Assembly: GCA_016871175.1 (NCBI GenBank)
Contig: VFZL01000019.1
Span: 1-64,000, forward strand
DNA: 64,000 nucleotides
Reading direction: 5' to 3'
Origin: Acidimicrobiia bacterium
Lineage (GTDB): Bacteria; Acidobacteriota; Vicinamibacteria; Vicinamibacterales; CAVVIG01
This document shows, piece after piece, positions 53,671-62,834 of the stretch. The position numbers and the translations under genes are program-made. The notes beneath the pieces were generated by a model, which saw nothing but the letters and a program-made list of their open reading frames with translations, had not been told where the DNA came from and ran no database searches. The number at the start of each line of letters is the position of its first letter. Position 1 is the first letter of the stretch.

Positions 53671-56439
53671 GTGGGTCGCTCCGTAGCGTTAGGGGTAGGG
53701 TACGTGTTGCTCGTGCTCAGCTCCATCTGGCTGTGGGGCTTTCCGGGTGCGACGCTGGCGTACTACCTCAACGTCGGCCTGCATCCCCTCCTCGGACTAA
53801 CGGTCTTGGTGCTGGGCTGGCGATCTCTCCGGAGGCTCTGGCTTCCGAGCGGCCTTGGCGGCTATGTCGTCGGTGCGCACGGTTCTGCAGTGATTCTAGG
53901 CGCCGCGATCCTCTTCGTCGGCGCCACCACACGCTACCGCCTTCTGGTCGTTTCTCATGCCATCGCCGGCGCGGTGGCCGTGTTCCTGCTCGCCCTGCTC
54001 TTGCTTCGGGCGCAGCCTGGCCCGCGGCTCCGCTGGGCCGTGTCGGCCCTGTTGACGCTTGCGATCATCGGGAGCGGGGCAGGCCTCCTGGCGCGTGCGG
54101 GTCATGAAGACCGTCGACGCGAGGCCTACCGCATCGAGAATCCGCCCGTACCGCCCGCGACGATGGAGCAGGAAGGGCGTGGTCCTTCCAGTCCGTTCTT
54201 CCCATCCTCCGCGAATACCAACGTACGCGGGATCATTCCCGCGAACTTCTTCATGACGAGCGAGATGTGCGGCCGGTGTCACAAGGACATCTACGACCAG
54301 TGGAACTCATCGGCGCACCACTTCTCGTCGTTCAACAACCAGTGGTACCGCAAGTCGATCGAGTACATGCAGGACGTCGCCGGCACGCGGCCTTCGAAGT
54401 GGTGCGCTGGCTGCCACGATCACGCCGTCTTCTTCAACGGACGCTTCGACACGCCGATCAAGGACCAGATCAACACGCCCGAAGCGCAGGCTGGCCTTGG
54501 ATGCACGTCGTGCCACTCCATCTCGAAGGTCGGCAGCACGATGGGTCAGGGAGACTTCGAGGTCGAGTATCCGCCGCTCCACGATCTGGCGGCGAGCGAG
54601 CAGCCCATCCTTCAGAGGGCGCACGATCTCCTGACGTACCTCGCGCCTGGTCCGCACCGCGATACGTTCTTGAAGCCGTTCCACCGCGAGCAGACCGCGG
54701 AGTTCTGTTCCGCGTGTCACAAGGTGCATCTGGACGTTCCGGTGAACAACTACCGCTGGTTTCGTGGCTTCAACGACTACGACAACTGGCAGGCATCGGG
54801 CGTGTCCGGAGAAGGGGCGCGATCGTTCTACTACCCGTCCACGCCGGCGCACTGCGGCACGTGTCACATGCCGTTGGTGGCGTCGAACGATCCCGCCGCC
54901 AAGCAGGGCATGGTCAAATCACATCGGTTCGCCGCGGCGAACACGGCGCTGCCGACTGCCAACAGAGACGACGTTCAGTTGAAGGCGGTGCAGGATTTTC
55001 TGATGGACGGTCAGATCTCGGTGGACGTGTTCGGTGTCACGCGTACGACGGCATTGGCCCCGAGCACGGATGCGGTGCCTGTGCCGCAGGAGCCGACGCT
55101 CTCGAGCACGTTCGCCGTTGGCGAAGAGTCGGGGCAGTTTGGCGGCGGCGGGCGCCGGGCGAGCGGACCAGTGGCCGAGGTGCTCGCCCCTCTCGATCGT
55201 GTGCCGGTGACGGTGCGCCGCGGTGAATCGGTGCTGGTCGAGGTTGTCGTGCGGACGCGGAAGGTCGGGCACTTCTTCCCCGGCGGTACGGTGGACGCCT
55301 TCGACGTCTGGGTGGAATTCGAGGCGGTCGACGATCGCGGTCGCGTGCTTCGGCACAGTGGCGCGGCCGCTGGGAACCACGGGAACGGACCCGTGGACCC
55401 GAGCGCCCACCTGTACCGGAGCTTGCAGCTCGATGGGCGCGGGAACCCGATCAACAAGAGGAATGCGTGGATGACACGGTCTGTCGCGTACGTGCGGCTC
55501 ATCCCGCCCGGGGCGGCGGACACGGTCCACTATCGGCTCGACATTCCGAACGATGCCGGCGACACGATCACGCTTCGCGCGAAGGTGAACTACCGTAAGT
55601 TCGCATGGTGGAACACGCAGTGGTCGTATGCCGGCGTGCCGGACACACGGGAAGGTCACGCGGGGGTCACCAAGTCGTTCGACGATCGTCACTGGTCCTT
55701 CACCGGCGACACGTCGACTGTCTCTGGGACGGTGAAGAGCATCCCCAACCTCCCGATTACGACGATGGCGCAGGCGGAGGCAGCGCTCACCGTGGTTGGC
55801 CCGGACGCGCCACTGCCCGAGGTCACGCCGCTGCTCGATCCGTCGGTCCGCGAGCGTTGGAACGACTACGGCATCGGTCTGTTACTGCAGGGTGACCTGT
55901 CGGGGGCTGAAGCCGCGTTCCGTCGTGTCATGGCCATGGATCCGGCGTACGCAGACGGTCCCGTGAATGTCGCGCGCGTGCTCGTTCAGGAAGGCGACAC
56001 GCAGGCGGCCATCCCGCTGCTCGAGCAGGCGCTGACGCTTTCGCCCGGCCTGGCGAAAGCGCACTATTTCATGGGGCTTGCGCTCAAGGCGGACGGTCGG
56101 TACGACGAGGCGCTCACCCATCTCGAGGCGGCGGCCGCAGCGTATCCTCGCGATCGGGTCGTCCTCGGACAGATCGGACGCGTGCAGTTCCTCCAGCGAC
56201 GGTATCCAGAGGCCGTTGCCGCGTTCGACCGCGCGCTGCGTGTCGATCCGGAGGATCTCTTCGCGCACTACAACTTGATGTTAGCGTACCAAGGCATGGG
56301 CAAGACGGAGCTGGCCGAGCGCGAGCGCGCGCTATACGAGCGGTTCAAAGCGGACGAGGCCGCACAGACAATCACCGGGCCGTTCCGCTTGCGATCGCCC
56401 CAGGACAACAACGAGCGGCAGTCGATCCATGTGCACTGA
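53671..56439 (+). CDS. Membrane-anchored pentahaem cytochrome c with C-terminal TPR domain
   Basis: 922 aa, GTG start. Residues about 1-145 contain four to five membrane helices. The periplasmic part then has five CxxCH motifs: CGRCH (199), CAGCH (245), CTSCH (278), CSACH (346), CGTCH (394), resembling cytochrome c-554/nitrite-reductase type multihaem folds. Residues about 450-690 look like a beta-rich domain (VRRGESVLVEVVVRT). Residues about 725-890 are TPR repeats, ending with a short tail. The fusion of a quinol-oxidase-like anchor, multihaem domain and TPRs suggests an electron-transfer hub; the partner is unknown. The stop overlaps the CRTAC1 gene that follows. Confidence 0.9.
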   Translation: MGRSVALGVGYVLLVLSSIWLWGFPGATLAYYLNVGLHPLLGLTVLVLGWRSLRRLWLPSGLGGYVVGAHGSAVILGAAILFVGATTRYRLLVVSHAIAGAVAVFLLALLLLRAQPGPRLRWAVSALLTLAIIGSGAGLLARAGHEDRRREAYRIENPPVPPATMEQEGRGPSSPFFPSSANTNVRGIIPANFFMTSEMCGRCHKDIYDQWNSSAHHFSSFNNQWYRKSIEYMQDVAGTRPSKWCAGCHDHAVFFNGRFDTPIKDQINTPEAQAGLGCTSCHSISKVGSTMGQGDFEVEYPPLHDLAASEQPILQRAHDLLTYLAPGPHRDTFLKPFHREQTAEFCSACHKVHLDVPVNNYRWFRGFNDYDNWQASGVSGEGARSFYYPSTPAHCGTCHMPLVASNDPAAKQGMVKSHRFAAANTALPTANRDDVQLKAVQDFLMDGQISVDVFGVTRTTALAPSTDAVPVPQEPTLSSTFAVGEESGQFGGGGRRASGPVAEVLAPLDRVPVTVRRGESVLVEVVVRTRKVGHFFPGGTVDAFDVWVEFEAVDDRGRVLRHSGAAAGNHGNGPVDPSAHLYRSLQLDGRGNPINKRNAWMTRSVAYVRLIPPGAADTVHYRLDIPNDAGDTITLRAKVNYRKFAWWNTQWSYAGVPDTREGHAGVTKSFDDRHWSFTGDTSTVSGTVKSIPNLPITTMAQAEAALTVVGPDAPLPEVTPLLDPSVRERWNDYGIGLLLQGDLSGAEAAFRRVMAMDPAYADGPVNVARVLVQEGDTQAAIPLLEQALTLSPGLAKAHYFMGLALKADGRYDEALTHLEAAAAAYPRDRVVLGQIGRVQFLQRRYPEAVAAFDRALRVDPEDLFAHYNLMLAYQGMGKTELAERERALYERFKADEAAQTITGPFRLRSPQDNNERQSIHVH

Positions 56440-58198
56440 CCACTCGCACCGCGCGATGCGCGTGCGGCCCGCGAGGCCGACACGGGTGCTCGCGCGGCGT
56501 CCCGGGATGGGGGCGGCGCTGGTGTTGCTGCTGCTGGCGCCACTCCTTGGTTCCGCGTGGGTGCCGGCGTGGGTATCTGCAGCGCCCGGAGCTGCGGGAC
56601 CAACCTTCATCGACATCACGGCGCAGGCCGGCGTGCGCTTCACGCACGTGAACGGCGCGTTTGGCAAGAAGTACCTCCCCGAAACCCTCGGGTCCGGCGT
56701 CGTTGTCTTCGACGCGGACGGCGACGGGCGGCAGGATCTCCTCTTCGTCAACGGGACACCGTGGCCCGGACGGCCGGGGGCCGCGTCGCTGCCAGCGTTC
56801 TATCGCAACACCGGCGGGGCGTTCGTCGACGCAACACGCGGATCGGGTCTCGACGTCGAGCTCTACGGCATGGGCGCCGCCGCGGCGGATGTCGACAACG
56901 ACGGACGCACGGACGTCTACGTCACCGCGCTCGGAGGCAATCGCTTGTTCAAGGGCCTCGGTGGAGGCAAGTTCGCCGACGTGACCGCGAAGGCTGGCGT
57001 CGCCGACGGCGGGTTCTCGACGGGCGCTCTCTTCTTCGACTACGACAAGGACGGTCGTCTGGACCTCTTCGTTGCCCACTACGTCGAGTGGACGGAGAAG
57101 ACCGATCTGCACTGCACGCTCGACGGCAAGTCGAAGTCATATTGCACGCCCGAGTCGTACACGGGCCAGAGTGGAACGCTGTTTCGCAATCGCGGCGACG
57201 GTACGTTCGAGAACGTCACACGTCAGGCGGGCCTATCGGATCCGTCCGCGAAGGCGCTGGGCGTCGCGATGCTGGACTATGATGCCGACGGCTGGATGGA
57301 TCTCTTCGTCTCGAACGACACACAGCCCAATCGCTTGTACCGCAACAAACACGACGGCACCTTCACCGACGTGGCAGTGTCCGCAGGCGTGGCGTTCAGC
57401 GAGGCTGGCGTGGCGCGAGCCGGCATGGGTGTCGACGCCGCGGACTACGACGGCTCAGGTCGACCGAGCCTCATCATCGGCAATTTCTCGAACGAGATGA
57501 TGGCCGTGTACCATAACGAAGGCAAAGGGCTCTTCATCGACGACGCCCCGCGATCCGCGATTGGGCGGTCGACGCTGCTGACACTGACGTTTGGATGCTT
57601 CTTCTTCGACTACGACCTCGACGGGCGAGCGGACATTTTCGCTGTGAACGGCCACGTGGCTGATGACATCGAGAAGGTGCAGTCGCGTGTGACGTACAAG
57701 CAGCGCCCGCACCTCTTCCGCAACGGAGGACAGGGGAAGTTCGAAGAGGTGGCTGCGGCCGCGGGAGCTGCGCTGTCCACACCCATGGTGGCGCGCGGCA
57801 CCGCGTACGGCGACCTCGACGGCGACGGCGATCTCGACGTCGTCATCACCACCAACGGTGGCGCTGCGCGGGTCCTGCGCAACGACAGCGACCGTGCGCA
57901 AGGCGTACTGCGGGTCCGCACCACGGGGGTAGAATCGAACCGCGACGGAATTGGGGCGCACGTGCAGATCACCGTCGGCGGCCAGAGGCGCTGGCAGATC
58001 GTGAAGACCGGGTCGAGCTACCTTTCGCAGAGCGAGTTACCCCTCACGTTCGGCTTGGGCACGGCGGCGGTGGTCGATGAGGTCCGTGTGACGTGGCCCA
58101 GCGGGCGAGTGGACGTCGCGACGAAAGTGCCTGCGAACCGGCAAATCACGATCCGCGAGGGGAGTGGCGTGGTCGAGTCAAGGTCGATGACGCGATGA
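56429..58198 (+). CDS. CRTAC1-family protein (FG-GAP propeller, ASPIC/UnbV domain)
   Basis: 589 aa, predicted secreted. The start at 56429 overlaps the cytochrome stop by 11 nt; an ATG at 56459 is an alternative. After the signal (LVLLLLAPLLGSAWVPAWVS), PTFIDITAQAGVRFTHVNGA begins a seven-bladed FG-GAP propeller with repeated Ca-binding loops such as DADGDGRQDLL, DVDNDGRTDVY and DYDKDGRLDLF. The C-terminal ASPIC/UnbV domain begins RVRTTGVESNRDGIGAHVQI and ends VTWPSGRVDVATKVPANR. In cyanobacteria and others these proteins are extracellular with undefined activity. Its stop is overlapped by the next gene's start (ATGA). Confidence 0.9.
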   Translation: MCTDHSHRAMRVRPARPTRVLARRPGMGAALVLLLLAPLLGSAWVPAWVSAAPGAAGPTFIDITAQAGVRFTHVNGAFGKKYLPETLGSGVVVFDADGDGRQDLLFVNGTPWPGRPGAASLPAFYRNTGGAFVDATRGSGLDVELYGMGAAAADVDNDGRTDVYVTALGGNRLFKGLGGGKFADVTAKAGVADGGFSTGALFFDYDKDGRLDLFVAHYVEWTEKTDLHCTLDGKSKSYCTPESYTGQSGTLFRNRGDGTFENVTRQAGLSDPSAKALGVAMLDYDADGWMDLFVSNDTQPNRLYRNKHDGTFTDVAVSAGVAFSEAGVARAGMGVDAADYDGSGRPSLIIGNFSNEMMAVYHNEGKGLFIDDAPRSAIGRSTLLTLTFGCFFFDYDLDGRADIFAVNGHVADDIEKVQSRVTYKQRPHLFRNGGQGKFEEVAAAAGAALSTPMVARGTAYGDLDGDGDLDVVITTNGGAARVLRNDSDRAQGVLRVRTTGVESNRDGIGAHVQITVGGQRRWQIVKTGSSYLSQSELPLTFGLGTAAVVDEVRVTWPSGRVDVATKVPANRQITIREGSGVVESRSMTR

Positions 58199-61100
58199 GG
58201 ACGACGGGAGTCCGCTGGCTGACGGCGTGCGCGATCGCGGTGATCGTCGGTTGTTCGCAGGCACCGTCGCAGCCGCCATCCCAACCGACTCCCAGCGACG
58301 CACGAGAGCGGGCGTATCGAGCGAACAACGTCGGCGTCGCCCTCCTCGAGCAGCTGAAGTTTCCCGAGGCGGCCGCAGCGTTTCGCGACGCGCTGGGCAT
58401 CGAGCCGTCGCTCGGCATCGCCCAGTTCAACCTGAGCCTCGCCCTTTTCTACGCCCAAGACTTCGACGGCGCCCAGAAGGCGTCGGAGGATGCGGCGAGA
58501 CTGCTGCCGCAGGCACCGCAGCCGCCGTACGTGCTTGGGCTGATCGCCCGCGCGCAGGGGCGGACCGACGCCGCACGCGCACAGTTCGACCGCGTACGGC
58601 AGATGGATCCGCGTGATGTCGGTGTCAACATCAACATGGCGCAGATTGCGCTCGAGGATCAGCGCTACGCGGATGCGATCGCTGCACTGAGGCCGGTCGT
58701 GGCGGAGGAGTCGTCGAATGTCACGGCGGCGTACGTGCTCGGCCTGGCGCTGACGCGGTCCGGGGATCTCGACGAGGGACAGCGTCTGCTGGCGCGGTCG
58801 CAGGCGCTCCGCAACAGCGGCTACGCCATGACACTCGGCCCGGGGTACTCGGAGCAGGGGCGCTACGCGGAAGGGATCGCCTCGACCGGTGTCGAGCCGG
58901 ACCTCGTCGAGCCGGTGTCGTCACAGGTCGCCTTTGCCGCGACGCCGCTCGGGCCGCGCGGATGGGTGGGTGGCGCACGTGGTCTCGATCCGAGCCTGGC
59001 GTTGCTCGACTTCGATGCCGACGGCGATCTCGATGCGCTCGTCGTCGAGCACGCGAGCGCGCGACTACTCCGTAACGACGGTGACGCCTGGACCGACGCG
59101 ACGGCAGGCAGCTCGCTCGATCGCGATCTGGGCGGGGCCGCGGTCGTGGGTGTGGTCGCAGCGGACTACGACAACGATGGGGCCGCCGACCTGCTGCTCC
59201 TGCGTCCGGGGCGTTCGAGCCTGTTCAGGAATGACGGAAGAGGGCACTTCACCGACGTCACCGGCCGTGCCAGCCTGCCTTCGTTTCCCTATGTGCCTGG
59301 CGCGGGCGCATTCGCGGACGTGGATCACGACGGCGATCTCGACATCCTGATCGCTGGCGTGACGTCGGTGGATGCCGCGCGGACGGTCTCGGCCGGCGTG
59401 CGGTCCCCGTCGGTGGACGCGACTCCGGCGCCCGTACAACTCCTCCGGAACAACCGAGACGGCACGTTCACCGACATCACGCGCGCATCTCACATCGATC
59501 GCTCCGGCCACGGCGTGGCCATCGTGCCCACGGACTATGACAACCGACGCGATGTGGATCTCTTGCTCGTCTCTCGGCACTCGGCTCCGGCCCTGTTCGC
59601 CAACCAGCGGGATGGCAGTTTTCGGGATGTCGCCGGGAGCACCGGGCTTGACGCGGCGCTCACCGGCGGTGCCGAAGTCGCGGCGGCCAGCAGTGGCGAT
59701 GTGAACAAGGATGACGCGCCAGACTTCGTGTTCGCGACGAGTCGCGGCCTGGTGGCGGCCGTCAGCGACGGGCGCGGTCGCTTTAGCCGTCAAGTGATCG
59801 GAGAGGGTGCCGAGGCGCTCCACGCCGTTCAGCTCACCGACTACGACAACGACGGTCTTCTCGACGCGGTCGCATGGGGCGCCGATGGTCCGCGCCTCTG
59901 GCGGAATGAAGGGCGAACCTGGCGCGACGTCACCGAGTCGGTGTTCGCCGCGCGCCTGAGCGCCGAGGCGACGACGCTTCGGTCGGCGAGCGCCTGGTCA
60001 GTTGCCGACGTGAATCGGGACGGTTGGCCAGACCTGGTGACCGTCGGCTCGGATGGACTGTGGCTCTGGCGCAACAGCGGGGATCGCAATCGCCGATCGC
60101 TGCGGGTCGAGCTCAGCGGGCTGGTCAGCAACAAGCCTGGTATCGGGTCCAAGGTGCAAGTGCGGGCGGGGAGCCTGAGCAGCCGCATCGAGGTGGCCGC
60201 GACGTCACCCGCCGTCACGCCCGCCGACATCGTGTTCGGCCTCGGTCGCCGCCCTGGCGGTGACGTCGTGCGCGTGCTGTGGCCATCGGGGATTCTTCAA
60301 GCCGAGGTCGCGGAGCCGCCGGCCGGATCCGTGGCAGTCCTGTCATCGCCGTTTCGCGTCGCAGAGCTCGATCGCAAACCGTCGTCGTGTCCGTTCCTCT
60401 TCGTGTGGAACGGTGAGCGATTCGAGTTCGTCACGGATTTTCTGGGCGCCGGAGAGATGGGGGCCTGGCAGGCGCCCGGGGTGCGCAACCGCCCGGACCC
60501 GGTGGAATACGTGCGCATCCGAGGCGACCAGCTGCGGCCGCGCAACGGGCGCTTCGAGCTGCGCGTCACCAACGAGCTCGAGGAGACACTGTTCCTCGAC
60601 GAGCTGCAGCTGGTGGCCGTCGCGCACCCCGAGCCGCTCTCGATTTTTCCCAACGAGGGGATGACCGATCCACCGAAGCCCCACCGTATGCATGCCGTTG
60701 ACCGCCTGCGTCCGCCAAACCGTGTCACGGACGAACACGATCACGATGTCACGGAACGAGTGCACACGCTCGACTGGACGGCGCCAGACGATTTTACCTT
60801 GCGCCCGATTCGTGGCTACGCAGCGCCCCACTCGTTGACGATCGACGTCGGGCCCGAGCGCGATCCGATGCTCGTGCTCACGGGCTGGACCGACTACGCA
60901 TTCTCCAGCGACAACGTCGCGGCGCACCAGGCGGGTCTCACCTCCGAGCCGCCGGTGCTCGAGGCGCGGACGCCCGACGGGAAGTGGCGTCCGCTCGCGG
61001 TTTCGGTTGGCTTCCCGGTTGGCCGCCCGCAATCCATCGCCGTGCCGCTGGCCGGCGTGCTTCGGCCCGGAGAACGTCACATCCGTCTGTCGACGAACAT

Positions 61101-61677
61101 GCGCGTCTACTGGGATCAGATCCTGGTGGGCAGCGCTGCGAACGCGAAGGTTCTGGAGACGACGACGCTGACGCCGGCAGCCGCGCGGCTCAGCGCCCGG
61201 GGCTTTTCTGCCGAGGTGCGACCGCACGCGAATCGTCCACCGGTCTACGATCACAGCCGCGTGGCCCTGACGTCACCCTGGAAGGCGATGGCTGGCGCGT
61301 TCACACGCGAGGGTGATGTCGAGCCTCTGCTGGCCGAGAGTGACGATCGCTTCGTGATCGCTCGATCCGGTGACGAGATCGCGGTCGCGTTCGACGCGGA
61401 CGCGTTGCCTCCCCTCCCGGCCGGGTGGACGCGCACGTTCCTATTGCGCGCAGACGGTTTCAGCAAGGAGATGGACATCAACTCGGCGAGTCCGGACGCG
61501 GTGCAGCCGCTGCCGTTCCATCGGATGTCCGGCTATCCGTATCCCTCGCACGAGCACTACCCGGACACGGTTGCGCATGAGGATTACAGAAGACGCTTCA
61601 ACACGCGGCAAGTGGTGAAGCCCTGGCTGCCGCTGCACGCCTCCACGCAGACGATGGAGCGCCCGAGGCCTGACTGA
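58195..61677 (+). CDS. Giant TPR - FG-GAP - ASPIC lipoprotein
   Basis: 1160 aa from an ATG at 58195 that overlaps the CRTAC1 stop. Lipoprotein signal ends VIVGC with Cys20. Residues about 40-230 are TPR repeats (NNVGVALLEQLKFPEAAAAF, IAQFNLSLALFYAQDFDGAQ). About 250-640 are FG-GAP loops (DFDADGDLDALV, DYDNDGAADLLLL), then an ASPIC-like segment (NKPGIGSKVQVRAG). A C-terminal domain of about 400 residues (CPFLFVWNGERFEFVTDFLG to the end) contains ASPIC-like and beta-rich sequences not seen in the smaller CRTAC1 protein. It ends PYPSHEHYPDTVAHEDYR. The gene forms a translationally coupled trio with the pentahaem cytochrome and the CRTAC1 protein. Confidence 0.9.
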   Translation: MRTTGVRWLTACAIAVIVGCSQAPSQPPSQPTPSDARERAYRANNVGVALLEQLKFPEAAAAFRDALGIEPSLGIAQFNLSLALFYAQDFDGAQKASEDAARLLPQAPQPPYVLGLIARAQGRTDAARAQFDRVRQMDPRDVGVNINMAQIALEDQRYADAIAALRPVVAEESSNVTAAYVLGLALTRSGDLDEGQRLLARSQALRNSGYAMTLGPGYSEQGRYAEGIASTGVEPDLVEPVSSQVAFAATPLGPRGWVGGARGLDPSLALLDFDADGDLDALVVEHASARLLRNDGDAWTDATAGSSLDRDLGGAAVVGVVAADYDNDGAADLLLLRPGRSSLFRNDGRGHFTDVTGRASLPSFPYVPGAGAFADVDHDGDLDILIAGVTSVDAARTVSAGVRSPSVDATPAPVQLLRNNRDGTFTDITRASHIDRSGHGVAIVPTDYDNRRDVDLLLVSRHSAPALFANQRDGSFRDVAGSTGLDAALTGGAEVAAASSGDVNKDDAPDFVFATSRGLVAAVSDGRGRFSRQVIGEGAEALHAVQLTDYDNDGLLDAVAWGADGPRLWRNEGRTWRDVTESVFAARLSAEATTLRSASAWSVADVNRDGWPDLVTVGSDGLWLWRNSGDRNRRSLRVELSGLVSNKPGIGSKVQVRAGSLSSRIEVAATSPAVTPADIVFGLGRRPGGDVVRVLWPSGILQAEVAEPPAGSVAVLSSPFRVAELDRKPSSCPFLFVWNGERFEFVTDFLGAGEMGAWQAPGVRNRPDPVEYVRIRGDQLRPRNGRFELRVTNELEETLFLDELQLVAVAHPEPLSIFPNEGMTDPPKPHRMHAVDRLRPPNRVTDEHDHDVTERVHTLDWTAPDDFTLRPIRGYAAPHSLTIDVGPERDPMLVLTGWTDYAFSSDNVAAHQAGLTSEPPVLEARTPDGKWRPLAVSVGFPVGRPQSIAVPLAGVLRPGERHIRLSTNMRVYWDQILVGSAANAKVLETTTLTPAAARLSARGFSAEVRPHANRPPVYDHSRVALTSPWKAMAGAFTREGDVEPLLAESDDRFVIARSGDEIAVAFDADALPPLPAGWTRTFLLRADGFSKEMDINSASPDAVQPLPFHRMSGYPYPSHEHYPDTVAHEDYRRRFNTRQVVKPWLPLHASTQTMERPRPD

Positions 61678-61739
61678 CATCAAGCCGAGCGCCGCCGCGG
61701 GTCTAGCCCAGTCGAGAGCTCGTGCTCGGACACGGTCCC

Positions 61740-62019
61740 ATCCGAATAGCAGCAGTCGGCCGACTGGCACCTGACCGAACGTCTGCGTCTGGCCCAGGCT
61801 GACCCGCGGGTCCCAGCTCGAGACGACGAGGTCCACGTGTCCATCCCCGTCGAAGTCGTCGCCGATGGCGCCACCGGAATTGCTCAGGGCATCCAGTCCC
61901 AGTGTGGGTGCGATGTTCGCGAACCGCGAGAACGGTTCGTCCGGCTCGAAGGCCGCCGGTGGAATGAGAGAGGCGCGCCTCGAGGGCTCTTGGTGGGCGT
62001 GCACGTTGTTGCGCCCCGT
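61740..62019 (-). pseudogene. Fragment of a CRTAC1-family gene
   Basis: On the minus strand a short frame reads SLIPPAAFEPDEPFSRFANI and SGGAIGDDFDGDGHVDLVVS followed by SWDPRVSLGQ, matching the beginning of the FG-GAP propeller of a TPR-type CRTAC1 protein. No start or signal is found upstream (the sequence before 62019 is non-coding), and the homology ends after about 75 residues. It is opposite to, and about 60 nt from, the end of the giant TPR gene. A relic of a duplicated CRTAC1 gene. Confidence 0.7.
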
Positions 62020-62069
62020 ACGGCTTCCGGCGAACTAGCGGACCATGGCGGTATGCTAAGCGAAGCGGA

Positions 62070-62675
62070 ATGACATTAGCGGGATCTCTGGTGGCTGCAG
62101 TCGGGCTCTGCGTCGGCGCATGCACAGCTCCTCCTGCCGCGGATGCACCACCATCGTCCGCGTCGGCGCCTGCTGAGGCGGCACCCACGACAGCCTGGTT
62201 CGTCGAGCGCGCGACGGAATCCGGACTCGTGTTCACCCATGTCAACGGCGCATCCGGGAAGTACTTCTACCCGGAGATCCTGCCGCTTGGTGTGGCGCTC
62301 CTCGACTTCGACGCGGACGATGATCTCGACGTCTTCGTTGTCCAAGGGCACACACTCGGAGGGACGCGTGCGCAGGGGGATGCCGCCAGCGGTGGGCAGC
62401 TCTTCCGGAACGATTTACACGTGGCGGCCGATGGTCGTCGTACGCTTCGCTTCACGAACGTGACGGCGGCGAGCGGGCTCGTCGCCACCGGGTACGGCAT
62501 GGGCGCGGCGACGGGTGACATCGACAACGACGGTGACGTCGATCTCTACGTGATGAACTTCGGTCCCAATCAGATGTTCCGCAACAACGGGAACGGCACC
62601 TTTACCGACGTCACGAAGGAGAGCGGGACGGCGAACCAGCCGGGCTTCGCGGTGTCAGCGGCATTCCTCGACTAG
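62070..62675 (+). pseudogene. Truncated CRTAC1-family lipoprotein gene
   Basis: 201 aa with a lipoprotein signal (VGAC, Cys18) and a good CRTAC1 start (FVERATESGLVFTHVNGASG, then ALLDFDADDDLDVFVVQG and IDNDGDVDLYVMNFG). It stops at TAG in FAVSAAFLD, where relatives continue DYDxDG into four more blades and the ASPIC domain, about 370 residues in all. The DNA after the stop does not resume the homology in any frame. It may be a remnant or, less likely, a short secreted FG-GAP protein. It is oriented away from the fragment at 61740-62019. Confidence 0.75.
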
Positions 62676-62834
62676 GGCGCCGCGGTCCTGGGGACCAGGG
62701 GAGCCGGCTCACCGACGTATCTGGATGAGGAGCGGGCAGGGCGAGGATTCGGCCCCTCCCCAGTCCTTCCTTATGGGAAACTAGAGCTCGGTCAGACGGG
62801 AGTCGTTTCGCGTCTTCGAGGGAGGGAGTGCCGT

